DNA of 53,864 bases from Oscillospiraceae bacterium (GCA_017396665.1 JAFQLH010000066.1:1-53864); one strand, 5' to 3'; shown: positions 43,349 to 51,877, counted from the first letter of the stretch. Program-made: numbers and translations. The notes: generated from the sequence alone by a model not told the origin.

Positions 43349-45163
43349 TTAGTTAAAGCCTTCAATAGTTCCTGCGTTGTATTGCAGAATCATAAGTGCA
43401 TCTACAACATCTACAAAGCCGTCTGCGTTTACGTCACCCGCAAGTAGCTGAGTAGGGGATAGAGTAGCGTTTCCTGCCGAGTATTGCATGATGATAAGCG
43501 TGTCAACCGTGTCAATGTATCCGTCATCATTAATATCGCCATAGGTGTAGTGCATCGTGTCACCCTCACGCTTCACAGTTATCGTGTAATCACGCGTAGC
43601 ACCCGACGGAGCAGTTACAGTAATCGTAAATATGTTGTTGCCCGTCTTGAGTGCATATGCGTCAGTACCTGATACCTTAGCGTATGGTGTGTTTGGTGTA
43701 GCTGAAATAACAACCGAGCTTACGTTTGAAGGAACTGTCGCAGTGTAGCTCATTGTGTATCTGTTAAAGGAAGGTGTCAGCTCGTAGCCGTTTACAGAAA
43801 CAGAGCTTAAGAAGTTGTTGTTTGTTCCTGTAGATGTCGGCTTTACGCAAGCCGTCGCAGGCATGTTGTCGTATACAGGAATGGTGAATACAAGCGCAGA
43901 GCTGAGTATAGCATCGTTGTATGCCTTCTTCATGTGGGAAGCTTCAGAAGCAGCCGCCTGAATGTTTGTCATGTACTGATGACTGAAAAATCCGTTCCCA
44001 CCGTCAACCATGTCAAACTTCTGTAAGTACAGAGTGTCCTGACCACGGTTTATGTAGCTTCTTCCTATGAACGTCGAACCGCCGATAAGAGCCTTACGCT
44101 GATTGGTCCATGGAAGAGAGTAGGTTGAATTTGTTGTAGAAGCGTACTTTGCACCCATCTGCTGTGCAGTAAGTGTCGAAGTCGCATAAGCCTGTATGTT
44201 GAAGAAGTTGTAGTATCCTTTAAATCCGGGAACAGTACCCGTCGCAAGAGGTGTTCCGTATACACCCATCTCTTGCCTTGCCCTTGAAGCCAGATGATAT
44301 GGGCTCACGCCTGTCGCAATCGCAGCATCCATAAAGGTCTGTGCGTAGGAGTAGGTAACGCCCGTGTCGGGTGTAACATAATTTCCATCCATAAACGTTC
44401 CCGAAAGAATTGCCTTTACACCCTCAAGTGTGTGAACATTCGGGTCGTAGGATAACTGCTCAAACATAAATATCGAGGTATCGTTGAGGAAGTTTCTCGG
44501 GTCCATGTAGTAAGCGATTATCTGTTCAGATGCCGCAACCCAGCTAGGTCCGTCAAGTCCGTACCATTTTCCTGTGTTCCAGTTGTATGCACCCTTCTCC
44601 ATTGACTTCCAGGACGCAAGACTTGAAAATGAAACAAGACTGATACCAACCTGTGACTCAGCTTCCAGAGCAACATTCCAGTCAATGCCGAGCTTGTGTG
44701 CCTTGAATACCCAGTTAGGATGAGCTGCGTGAATTTCTCTCAGCGAAGCCTTGTAGCTCTCAGGGAAGCCCTGTGCATCAAGATATTCCTCGAAGTCCAT
44801 ATCCTCATCATAGGTAGGCTCCTGAACATCAGGAACGGTAACCTCTCCCGTAACCTCAACATAAGACGAAGAAATATATCCTTCTGTTCCGTTGTAGTTT
44901 ATCTTGTACCATACCTTGCCGTCAGCAGCAGTAGATTGTCCGATGATTGTAACCGACGTTCCGTCGGAAAGATAACCAAGCGTAGCATAGGTAGTTCCCG
45001 CACCGCTTCTTACTCTCAGCGATGAAGCAACAACAGTTCCGATGGAAAGGGAAACAGCAGAGGCTTCGTGATTTTGGACAACAAAATCGGCGCCATATGT
45101 AAAACACATAACGGCGCTGGCAAGTATAGCAGTAATTTTCGTCAGTCTCTTAGAAAATTTCAT
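43349..45163 (-). CDS. Secreted peptidoglycan glucosaminidase with SH3b and type I dockerin
   Basis: A 604-residue exported protein. Order: signal peptide (1 to about 36), SH3b domain (about 38-103), a GH73-like endo-beta-N-acetylglucosaminidase domain (about 125-430, with probable catalytic Glu in HLASRARQEMG), a cadherin-like beta-sandwich (about 445-535), and a C-terminal dockerin (about 538-604) with two Ca-binding repeats GDINDDGYIDTVD and GDVNADGFVDVVD. The enzyme would cut the glycan strands of peptidoglycan. The dockerin means it can be held by a cohesin; a cohesin protein is encoded divergently next door. A role on cell-wall substrate, rather than plant polysaccharide, sets it apart from usual dockerin enzymes. 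Confidence 0.88.
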   Translation of the reverse strand: MKFSKRLTKITAILASAVMCFTYGADFVVQNHEASAVSLSIGTVVASSLRVRSGAGTTYATLGYLSDGTSVTIIGQSTAADGKVWYKINYNGTEGYISSSYVEVTGEVTVPDVQEPTYDEDMDFEEYLDAQGFPESYKASLREIHAAHPNWVFKAHKLGIDWNVALEAESQVGISLVSFSSLASWKSMEKGAYNWNTGKWYGLDGPSWVAASEQIIAYYMDPRNFLNDTSIFMFEQLSYDPNVHTLEGVKAILSGTFMDGNYVTPDTGVTYSYAQTFMDAAIATGVSPYHLASRARQEMGVYGTPLATGTVPGFKGYYNFFNIQAYATSTLTAQQMGAKYASTTNSTYSLPWTNQRKALIGGSTFIGRSYINRGQDTLYLQKFDMVDGGNGFFSHQYMTNIQAAASEASHMKKAYNDAILSSALVFTIPVYDNMPATACVKPTSTGTNNNFLSSVSVNGYELTPSFNRYTMSYTATVPSNVSSVVISATPNTPYAKVSGTDAYALKTGNNIFTITVTAPSGATRDYTITVKREGDTMHYTYGDINDDGYIDTVDTLIIMQYSAGNATLSPTQLLAGDVNADGFVDVVDALMILQYNAGTIEGFN

Positions 45164-45242
45164 TTTGCCTTCCTCTTAGTTTCTCCACGGTAATTTATCT
45201 GTCTGTTTTGTCTGCCTTTTTCGGCATAATACCTTAGTATAT

Positions 45243-45272
45243 ATTATAAACAGATGTAAAGCCCGTTGTCAA
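45243..45272 (-). promoter_or_regulatory. SigA promoter of the dockerin glucosaminidase gene
   Basis: On the minus strand TTGACA (45272-45267), 18-nt spacer, TATAAT (45248-45243), about 80 nt before the start codon. Confidence 0.65.
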
Positions 45273-45292
45273 GCGAAAAATCGGGCTTTTTT
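45258..45292 (+). terminator. Hairpin with T run in the divergent region
   Basis: AAAGCCCG (45258-45265) pairs with CGGGCTTT (45282-45289) across a 16-nt loop, followed by a T run. It overlaps the minus-strand promoter and may block antisense entry. No plus-strand gene ends here, so its role is unclear. Confidence 0.4.
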
Positions 45293-45485
45293 CACGGTTT
45301 TCGAGTTCACGGAAAATTTACAAATCTCATTTTTTTAGTGAAAATCCCTAAGCTTTGTGTCGATTAAGAAAACAAGGCTCAATATCTAGTGCCAAAAGGG
45401 GATTGAAAATGGCAAAACAACCCGAAAATACGCCCTTTTGTTCAAATTGTAGAAATATAAAATAATTTTTATAGCAAAATGTCTA
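45293..45485. other. Intergenic stretch between dockerin and cohesin genes
   Basis: AT-rich, nothing clearly functional. A possible 18-codon ORF (45409-45465, MAKQPENTPFCSNCRNIK) has an SD-like AAAAGGGG but no other support. Confidence 0.3.
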
Positions 45486-45515
45486 TTGACATTGTTTTTT
45501 GTAATATGTTATACT
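45486..45515 (+). promoter_or_regulatory. SigA promoter of the cohesin protein gene
   Basis: TTGACA (45486-45491), 18-nt spacer, TATACT (45510-45515), giving a leader of about 110 nt. Confidence 0.7.
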
Positions 45516-45630
45516 AAATCTACAAAACGAATTTTATAAATATAAAGAGAGAAAAATATATAAAACAAAAGAGAGTTTCCCGCCGTCTTCGGCTTTTTCA
45601 GAAGCGGTGACAGAGAACAAGGAGGCAAAA

Positions 45631-47250
45631 ATGAATATTGGATTTAAGAAGGCTGTAATCTCAATCGGAACAGCCGTTGTTATGCTGACCTCTGTGTTTG
45701 CAGGGTCGGTAGTCGCTTCGTCTACAAACGAAATTACTGTAAGCCCGACTGTATCAACAGTTAAGCCGGGTGAAAGCTTTGACGTGTCTGTCGGCTTTGA
45801 AGCAGGTGACAACGGTGCATCGGGATTTCAGCTGTTTTTGCATTATGACGAAGAATTGCTCGACGTGTATGTTCCTACAACCTCTGAGCTTAACGGAAAA
45901 TATGATTCCCAGAGCAGATTTTCAGTTATCACAAACTATACATACGGCGAAGGCGTTGTAAAAATCGTCGGTGCCAATATGAGCGCTAATAATATTACCG
46001 TCGATACCGCACTCAGCCTCGTAACATTCTCCGCAAAGGATGATGCGTCAGGAACAGCTAATGTATGGATTTCAGTAGAAAAGCTCGTGTATAATGACGA
46101 CGGCTCAATGGTAAGTACACCGTATAGTGCTCCGACATCCTCTAATCCTGTAAAGATTAAGATTGCTGCACCTACAACAACAACCACAACAACAAAGGCG
46201 ACAACAACTCCTACTACAACCACTACTACAACGCCTGTAACAACTACTACAACAACACCTTCAGAAACAACTACCACCACAACAACTCCTTCGGAAACAA
46301 CAACCACAACAACCGAAGCTACCAAAGCACCTACTACTTCTGCTACTACAACAGAAGCTACTACAACCACTACAACAAAGGCGACAACAACTCCTACTAC
46401 AACCACTACCACAACGCCTGTAACAACTACTACAACAACACCTTCAGAAACAACTACCACAACCACTACTGAGGCTACTACAACTGAAGCAACCACAACC
46501 GAGGAAGTAACTGAAGCTACAACAACAGAAGCTGCAACCTCTGAAACAACAACTCAGCAGACTGAAGAACAGCCTGAGGTTACTACTACAACAACAGAGA
46601 ACACCGAAACAGAAGAGCCTTCCGAGGACGCAGTCGTAATTACCGACGAAGACCCGCTCTATGAGCTTTCACAGGGTGCTGAGGAGTACGACGAAACTCT
46701 CGTTGACCCATACTGCATCAACCTCAAGGACTATGTTTCTGATTTTGATAAGAGCTACAACGTCAAGGTTTCTATCACATCTGACGGATATGCAACAGGC
46801 TCTATCAGTATGAATGACGTTGAAGGCAACTGGACAAAGTATTACCAGAATACAGACAGCGAGGTCTGGGAAGCTACAAACATTACACTCGATAAGAACG
46901 ATGCACTCGTGTTTGTACAGCTTTTCTACCTCAAAGAAAACTCAACCTTTACAATCGAAAAGATTGAAATCACACCTTATATGGCAGAAGCTTCAGATGA
47001 CGAAGTAACAGAGGAAGAAATCGTTGATACAAATGTTACAATCCCTGAAGAAGATGTCGAAGAAGGCGTTACAAAGGAAGACGTAGAGCAGGCAGTACAG
47101 GATATGCCTGAGAACGATAAGAACCCTCAGACCTCTGACAGCTCAAAGAGCGTTATGGCAGTGGGACTCGTAGTTCTTGAGCTTATCGGTATGGCAGCAA
47201 CACTCTTTATCTTCGGCAAGAAGAAGGAAGTAGAAGAGCCTGCTGAATAA
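45631..47250 (+). CDS. Sortase-anchored cohesin-domain protein with Thr-rich linker
   Basis: A 539-residue surface protein: signal peptide (1 to about 30), a cohesin domain (about 32-170, VKPGESFDVSVGFEAG and ASGFQLFLHYDEELLDVY), a Thr-rich linker (about 182-330) built partly from a duplicated 98-bp segment, a beta-rich domain of unknown type (about 345-450), an acidic stretch, then a cell-wall sorting signal: NPQTS (498-502), membrane segment (about 507-528) and basic tail KKK. The first domain would bind a dockerin; the second would be fixed to peptidoglycan by sortase. ATG 45631 is 5 nt after AAGGAGG. It lies divergent from a dockerin peptidoglycan hydrolase, its likely partner. Confidence 0.82.
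   Translation: MNIGFKKAVISIGTAVVMLTSVFAGSVVASSTNEITVSPTVSTVKPGESFDVSVGFEAGDNGASGFQLFLHYDEELLDVYVPTTSELNGKYDSQSRFSVITNYTYGEGVVKIVGANMSANNITVDTALSLVTFSAKDDASGTANVWISVEKLVYNDDGSMVSTPYSAPTSSNPVKIKIAAPTTTTTTTKATTTPTTTTTTTPVTTTTTTPSETTTTTTTPSETTTTTTEATKAPTTSATTTEATTTTTTKATTTPTTTTTTTPVTTTTTTPSETTTTTTTEATTTEATTTEEVTEATTTEAATSETTTQQTEEQPEVTTTTTENTETEEPSEDAVVITDEDPLYELSQGAEEYDETLVDPYCINLKDYVSDFDKSYNVKVSITSDGYATGSISMNDVEGNWTKYYQNTDSEVWEATNITLDKNDALVFVQLFYLKENSTFTIEKIEITPYMAEASDDEVTEEEIVDTNVTIPEEDVEEGVTKEDVEQAVQDMPENDKNPQTSDSSKSVMAVGLVVLELIGMAATLFIFGKKKEVEEPAE
46180..46460 (+). repeat. Direct duplication within the Thr-rich linker
   Basis: Segments 46180-46277 and 46363-46460 (98 bp, 183-bp offset, only two differences seen) encode the same Thr-rich peptide. 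The offset is 61 codons, so the frame is kept. Confidence 0.8.
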
Positions 47251-47262
47251 TTCTTTGAAAAA

Positions 47263-47297
47263 TTACAGCCCGCAGAAGCTACTGCGGGCTGTTTTGA
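47263..47297 (+). terminator. Intrinsic terminator after the cohesin gene
   Basis: An 11-bp stem ACAGCCCGCAG/CTGCGGGCTGT (47265-47275 with 47282-47292), 6-nt loop, TTTT. Confidence 0.85.
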
Positions 47298-47309
47298 TAA
47301 GGTGATAAA

Positions 47310-47966
47310 ATGCAGAATAACGAAAAAAGAAATTATAGTATCGAGCTACAGAAGCTTATAGACAAGCAGGGAACAGTAAAACCAAAGCTCCTGCTCCATG
47401 CCTGCTGTGCCCCATGTTCGTCATATGTTTTAGAGTACATTTCAAAGCATTTTGATATAACAATGCTCTACTATAACCCGAATATCACACCCGAAAGTGA
47501 GTATACAAAACGACTCGACGAGCTTAAAAGATTGCTTAAAACAGCAAGCTTCTGTGAAGGCGTAAGGCTGATGAACTGTAAGTATGACCCCGAGAGCTTC
47601 TTTGAAATCGCAAAAGGCCTCGAAGAACTCCCCGAAGGAAACGAGCGTTGCTTCAAGTGTTATATGCTCAGACTTGAGCTTACAGCACAGACCGCTAAAG
47701 AAAACGGCTTTGACTACTTCACAACAACGCTGTCTATCTCACCTTATAAGAATTCAAAAAAGCTCGCCGAGATTTCTCTTGTGCTCGAAGAAAAGTATGG
47801 CGTAAAATGGCTGCCGAGCGACTTCAAAAAGAAGGGCGGATATAAACGCTCAATAGAGCTCTCAAAGGAGTTTGACCTGTATAGACAGGACTATTGCGGA
47901 TGCGTCTTTTCAAAGCTTGAAGCGGAAAGGAAAAGGATGAATAATGATAGTTCGACTTGCGAATAA
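47310..47966 (+). CDS. queH: Epoxyqueuosine reductase QueH
   Basis: 218 residues, the non-cobalamin enzyme for the last step of queuosine synthesis in tRNA. Cysteines that bind [4Fe-4S] and the nearby metal are visible: CCAPC (32-36), RCFKCYMLRL and the C-terminal YCGCVFS. YYNPNITPESEY is conserved. Length fits the family. SD AAGGTGAT precedes ATG 47310. The frame overlaps the next gene by 23 nt. Confidence 0.93.
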   Translation: MQNNEKRNYSIELQKLIDKQGTVKPKLLLHACCAPCSSYVLEYISKHFDITMLYYNPNITPESEYTKRLDELKRLLKTASFCEGVRLMNCKYDPESFFEIAKGLEELPEGNERCFKCYMLRLELTAQTAKENGFDYFTTTLSISPYKNSKKLAEISLVLEEKYGVKWLPSDFKKKGGYKRSIELSKEFDLYRQDYCGCVFSKLEAERKRMNNDSSTCE

Positions 47967-48381
47967 AAATGACCTTTGCGGAATCCTGGAGCTTTATACA
48001 AACCTCCACGATAACGAAATCCCGCAAATTACCGATGAACTGAAGAAAATCTGGAATGAGATAATTACAGATAAAAAATATAGTATTATAGTAGCCGAGG
48101 AGAACGGGGAAATTGTATCGTCCTGTACCTGCATAATTGTACCTAACCTTACCCATAACCAAAGACCGTATGCGTTTATCGAAAACGTAGTTACGCATGT
48201 GAACCATAGAGAAAAAGGCTATGCAACCGCCTGCCTTGACTTCGCAAAACAGCTTGCAATTGAAAGCAACTGCTATAAGCTTATGCTTATGACAGGCTCA
48301 AAAAAGGAGTCTACGCTGAGCTTTTACAGAAAAGCAGGGTACAACAGCGAGGATAAAACCGCCTTTATTATGTGGATATAA
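47944..48381 (+). CDS. GNAT family N-acetyltransferase
   Basis: A 145-residue GNAT protein. The acetyl-CoA loop appears as VNHREKGYATACLDFAKQLA (R/Q-x-x-G-x-G/A form), followed by SFYRKAGY. Substrate unknown. ATG 47944 lies in the end of queH, whose purine-rich tail (AAAGGAAAAGG) serves as SD, implying coupling. No independent promoter is evident. Confidence 0.88.
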   Translation: MIVRLANKNDLCGILELYTNLHDNEIPQITDELKKIWNEIITDKKYSIIVAEENGEIVSSCTCIIVPNLTHNQRPYAFIENVVTHVNHREKGYATACLDFAKQLAIESNCYKLMLMTGSKKESTLSFYRKAGYNSEDKTAFIMWI

Positions 48382-48410
48382 TCTATGTCATAGATTTGAT
48401 AAAAAAACAC

Positions 48411-48439
48411 TTGACGACAGTATGCGGCTGTGATATTAT
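48411..48439 (+). promoter_or_regulatory. SigA promoter of the small lipoprotein gene
   Basis: TTGACG (48411-48416), 17-nt spacer, TATTAT (48434-48439). Confidence 0.65.
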
Positions 48440-48472
48440 ATTGTACAACAATATAAGCAGAGGTGTTTGAAT

Positions 48473-48976
48473 ATGAAACTATTTAAGCGTGTAGCACTTA
48501 CAATCATATCAACAGTCCTTGCAGCATCAATACTGACAGCCTGTTCAGAAGGCGATGTGAAAGAAAGTAGCTCAAAGAAAGAGGAAAGCAGCTCAACAGT
48601 AGATGTCAATCAGCAGCTCGCTGACGCAAATGCTGTTGCCAAAACTGTGTTTACCGCATCTAGCGTCTATGGACAGAAATGTCTTTCAGCAGGCTATAAA
48701 GTCCCTGAGGGCGTTTATGAGTTCACAATTGTTGCCTCCTCTGATGTATCCGAAATGCTCGTACCGACAAAGCCCGAAGATGTTGATTTGCAGCTTGCAG
48801 TAAGTGTATCTATGGGAAGTGATTACGTAGGCACTAAGTGTAAGGTCGAAGTAAATTCTTCTGGATTTCCGAGCGGTGTTATATGGTATGAAAGCGACGG
48901 CAGTACAATAATCGGAGGTTATCCTGAGGAAGCAACTGAACCTGGCTGGACACTCGACAAGGCTTATACACATTAA
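48473..48976 (+). CDS. Small lipoprotein of unknown function
   Basis: 167 residues: lipoprotein signal with lipobox ILTAC (C24), Ser/Glu/Lys-rich linker (about 27-45), then a compact domain of about 115 residues that I do not recognise. ATG 48473 follows GAGGTG at 8 nt. It stands alone with its own promoter and terminator. Likely anchored on the outer face of the membrane. Confidence 0.72.
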   Translation: MKLFKRVALTIISTVLAASILTACSEGDVKESSSKKEESSSTVDVNQQLADANAVAKTVFTASSVYGQKCLSAGYKVPEGVYEFTIVASSDVSEMLVPTKPEDVDLQLAVSVSMGSDYVGTKCKVEVNSSGFPSGVIWYESDGSTIIGGYPEEATEPGWTLDKAYTH

Positions 48977-48992
48977 GCATAAATCTGATAAT

Positions 48993-49021
48993 AAAGGGTG
49001 TGCCGATTGACACACCTTTTT
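48993..49021 (+). terminator. Intrinsic terminator after the small lipoprotein gene
   Basis: A 10-bp stem AAAGGGTGTG/CACACCTTTT (one G-T) with 8-nt loop and T run. Confidence 0.8.
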
Positions 49022-49093
49022 GCTAATATATCATACGCATAATATGATGACCTGAAAAATGTCTGAATGATAAACGGAAAGCAGGTGAGCACA

Positions 49094-50536
49094 ATGGACG
49101 AAAAAGACCCAAGAGAAAAAGACAACGAAATGCCGGAAAATCAGAATACCGATGCAAATGAAAATAATGAAGAACAGAGTGAAGCAGATAGCTTCAGATA
49201 TGTAGTTCTTGCTATGTCTTTAATCCTGTGGGGATATTTAATCTATATAGGTATGAAAAACGGTATCACCACCAGTATCCGCAGAGGACAGCTCGACTTA
49301 TACAGCTTCGTTCACCCTATAGGCGACATTTGGTTTGATGCAATAGGTAGGAATGTATTACTGGCTTTTCTGCTTATAGTTTTTGCAGCTTATCCGATAT
49401 ATTATTTTATAGATAAGCGCAGTAAAAAGAAAGCGGCAAAAGAAAAACTGAAAAGTGAGACTAAGGAAACGGATAATCCTTTGAACGACGAAGACAGTAC
49501 GGATAGAAGCAAATCCGAAGATAACGAAACGGAACTTATAGATGAACGGAAAAGAAAAAAGCGTTTTATCTGGTTTGCTCTTAGCTTCATTCCGTATCTG
49601 TTTATACTCTGGTCAGGCATTTTCGGAATTGATTTTTGGGGCGACAAATACGGCTTCCCTGCAATGATTATTGTTGCCGGACTCCTTTCATTAGTGCCGG
49701 TGTATCCCGTACTTTTAATTTTTCAGATAATGTTCTACATATTCTCTGTAAGAAGCGGAAAGTTTGGGGAGAAACAAAAAAGGGGCACTCGTCGCATAGT
49801 GCTGGTACTGATATGTGCAACACTTGTAATAGGTATCGGTCACGCCATAAAAGCTTCTATTGATGAGTCGAAAAAAGAAAAAGCAGGAAGAATATACGTC
49901 GAGCAATATCTTGCCGAGGAGTACGGAGAAAACTACGATGATATGGAAATCCTCGACTATAGATATGGCTCTTATAAAATTAATACACCGCTTTTGAAAA
50001 AGGGCTACTTCTATGTACACTTGCATGATAGTAATGTATATGATGGCACAACTCACGGCGATTACGGTTTTAAGGAGGTATTCCAAGAGGAAAATGACCT
50101 TGAAGATGTCCTCAATAATTATGTGATTGATACATACTTAGGCATATATGATTGTAAGATTCATTCTGTTTTGTTTGATTACGATTTCAGAAAGTTTTTG
50201 GATGGTGACATCAAAGGTTTTGCTGAAAGCTGTAAATTCGCAGTACACTTTGTATGTGTGTATGAGGACAAATACGACAGAGAAAATCTTGTTGAAATCG
50301 CCAAGGAGCTTTGCGACGGTTTCTGTTCAGACCTGCCTAGGTACAGCGATGATGTTCCGACGGTAAGGTTTATTATTGATGGCGAGCGGGCTTATGATGC
50401 CATTATAAGCAATAGAGATTATGAAATTGTAATGCACGTGTCGGAATATCGGGAAGGCAGTTCGAGGGGTTATGAAGAGGTTTGCTATAATTGTTTGACC
50501 GACGAAATTACTGTCACTCCAATAAATCCTAAATAG
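49094..50536 (+). CDS. Multi-pass membrane protein with soluble C-terminal domain, unknown
   Basis: A 480-residue protein. An acidic, Asn-rich N-terminus (about 1-32) leads to membrane segments near 35-52 and 85-105, a charged Lys/Glu/Asp loop (about 110-155), three further segments (about 160-180, 190-215, 235-255), then a soluble domain of about 220 residues (260-480) with no motif I recognise. Start: ATG 49094 with AGGTGAG upstream; ATG 49067 in the same frame lacks an SD. Codon and base use are more AT-rich and less uniform than in the neighbouring housekeeping genes, which may indicate a lineage-specific gene. Confidence 0.65.
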   Translation: MDEKDPREKDNEMPENQNTDANENNEEQSEADSFRYVVLAMSLILWGYLIYIGMKNGITTSIRRGQLDLYSFVHPIGDIWFDAIGRNVLLAFLLIVFAAYPIYYFIDKRSKKKAAKEKLKSETKETDNPLNDEDSTDRSKSEDNETELIDERKRKKRFIWFALSFIPYLFILWSGIFGIDFWGDKYGFPAMIIVAGLLSLVPVYPVLLIFQIMFYIFSVRSGKFGEKQKRGTRRIVLVLICATLVIGIGHAIKASIDESKKEKAGRIYVEQYLAEEYGENYDDMEILDYRYGSYKINTPLLKKGYFYVHLHDSNVYDGTTHGDYGFKEVFQEENDLEDVLNNYVIDTYLGIYDCKIHSVLFDYDFRKFLDGDIKGFAESCKFAVHFVCVYEDKYDRENLVEIAKELCDGFCSDLPRYSDDVPTVRFIIDGERAYDAIISNRDYEIVMHVSEYREGSSRGYEEVCYNCLTDEITVTPINPK

Positions 50537-50577
50537 TTTATTCTGTTGCAACTGCATATACCGTGTATTCATACACA

Positions 50578-50610
50578 ACAAAAAAGCACCCCATTACGGA
50601 GTGCTTTTTT
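50578..50610. terminator. Bidirectional terminator of tRNA-Lys and the membrane protein gene
   Basis: Stem AAAAAGCAC/GTGCTTTTT, with CC..GG pairs continuing past a mismatch and an inner loop near ATTAC, has T runs on both strands. Confidence 0.8.
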
Positions 50611-50686
50611 TGGTGAGCTATCCGGGATTCGAACCCGGGACCCTTTGATTAAAAGTCAAATGCTCTGCCAACTGAGCTAATAACTC
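50611..50686 (-). tRNA. tRNA-Lys (anticodon TTT)
   Basis: 76 nt including an encoded CCA (50613-50611). The acceptor stem GAGTTAT/ATAGCTC pairs fully (one G-U); the D arm reads AGCTCAGTTGGCAGAGC; the anticodon arm is TTTGA-CTTTTAA-TCAAA giving anticodon TTT; the T arm is CCGGG-TTCGAAT-CCCGG. Confidence 0.97.
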
Positions 50687-50784
50687 ATGCTGATTTAGAC
50701 AGCTTTTATATTATATCAAATTCAGCAGAGAAAGTCAAGCACATTTGCGGACTTTTTTGTTTTGCAAATGTGACAAACTTAATA

Positions 50785-51246
50785 TCAGTAACCAAGCGAT
50801 TTAAGAAGCTTTTCACAACCTGCCTTTACATCTCTGTAGGTTGCCTCAAAGTCACCGCTGTACCATGGGTCCGCAACATCTCCGCCATAAGCGTAGTCAA
50901 GAAGCTTTCGGATTTTTGAGTCCTTGTCACCGCCAAGTATCCTCATCATGTTGCGTATGTTCGCACTGTCCATGCCAATGAACAGGTCGTAGCAGTCGTA
51001 GTCTGAAGCCCTGAGCTGTACAGCACGCTTGCCCTCGCAGGATATACCGTGTTTTTTAAGCTCATCTCTCGCAGGCGGATAAACAGGATTGCCCCTTCCG
51101 CAGAAAATCTCCTCAGTGCTTGTTGCACTCGACGCTATGTAGAATTCATCCTGAACGCCCATTTTTGTCACCATATCACGAAGTACAAATTCCGCCATCG
51201 GACTGCGACAAATGTTGCCGTGGCAAACAAACATTATTCTTACCAA
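50785..51246 (-). CDS. Low-molecular-weight protein-tyrosine phosphatase
   Basis: 153 residues. The catalytic P-loop CHGNICRS has nucleophile C8 and R14 (C-x5-R), and the general-acid DPW motif occurs later in VADPWYSGDF. In bacteria such enzymes dephosphorylate tyrosine kinases of polysaccharide export or arginine-phosphorylated proteins; no such partner is nearby. Start: TTG at 51246, 7 nt from GAGGAGG; it begins 2 nt after the cyclase gene and is co-transcribed with it. Confidence 0.9.
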   Translation of the reverse strand: MVRIMFVCHGNICRSPMAEFVLRDMVTKMGVQDEFYIASSATSTEEIFCGRGNPVYPPARDELKKHGISCEGKRAVQLRASDYDCYDLFIGMDSANIRNMMRILGGDKDSKIRKLLDYAYGGDVADPWYSGDFEATYRDVKAGCEKLLKSLGY

Positions 51247-51248
51247 AG

Positions 51249-51848
51249 CTATTCCTCCTCGGATATAAGTATCGCCCTGCAAGGTGCTCCGTCACTCCCG
51301 CCTAGATTTATAGGCTGTGCACAAAGCAAGTATCCGCCATCCTTAATGCCTCCAAGCCTTATTCCCTCAAGTAACACAACCTGTGCACCCAGCAGTATCA
51401 GATGAACCTCCTTCGGCGCATTCTCAGGACCGACGGTCTGTGATTCGTTTCCTATAAGCAGTATCCCGCCTTCAGCAAAAACCTTTGCCGCATCCGGGGT
51501 TACAGTAGCCTTTCCGCCGATAAGTATCCTCTTTGCGTATTCATTGCCAAGTGCTGATGCCTTTGCAAGAATCGTTGATGCGTCTTCAGCAGATACAAGT
51601 CCCTCGTGATGTGTCACAAATGCCTTTCCTACAAATCTGTCAAGTGAAACCTTGTCAATAGTGTTTCCGCTGTCTATAAAATGATACGGTGCATCAACGT
51701 GTGTCCCGTTATGTGCACACATGCTGATGTCTGTGAGATTGCAAACATCACCATTCTTTATAAGCATAACCTTCTTGCCAACGGGCTGAGCATCACCGGG
51801 GAAAACGGTGCAGCTAAAAACCTCCTGCGAAATGTCGTGTATCTTCAT
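51249..51848 (-). CDS. Cyclase / kynurenine formamidase-like metal-dependent hydrolase
   Basis: 199 residues of the cyclase family (KynB-like). The metal motif HxGTHVDAPxH is present as HNGTHVDAPYHF, and the N-terminus MKIHDISQEV is typical. Members hydrolyse N-formylkynurenine, isatin or other amides; no tryptophan-degradation genes are here, so the substrate is open. Start ATG 51848 follows GGAGG at about 5 nt. Operon with the phosphatase gene. Confidence 0.85.
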   Translation of the reverse strand: MKIHDISQEVFSCTVFPGDAQPVGKKVMLIKNGDVCNLTDISMCAHNGTHVDAPYHFIDSGNTIDKVSLDRFVGKAFVTHHEGLVSAEDASTILAKASALGNEYAKRILIGGKATVTPDAAKVFAEGGILLIGNESQTVGPENAPKEVHLILLGAQVVLLEGIRLGGIKDGGYLLCAQPINLGGSDGAPCRAILISEEE

Positions 51849-51877
51849 AAGCCCTCCAAGTCTTGTTTTCTGCAATA

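Noticed and set aside
45409-45465. 18-codon ORF with CxxC and an SD-like stretch upstream of the cohesin gene
   Set aside because: Too short, no promoter placed for it and no terminator or conserved partner; kept only as a note on the intergenic region.
46180-46460. Possible CRISPR-like spacing in the repeated ACA-rich stretch
   Set aside because: Only two copies, in frame, coding for a Thr-rich linker, no palindromic repeat and no cas genes.
45936-46496. Long minus-strand frame made almost only of Val
   Set aside because: It is the complement of ACA/ACT/ACC Thr codons of the cohesin protein linker, with no SD or promoter.
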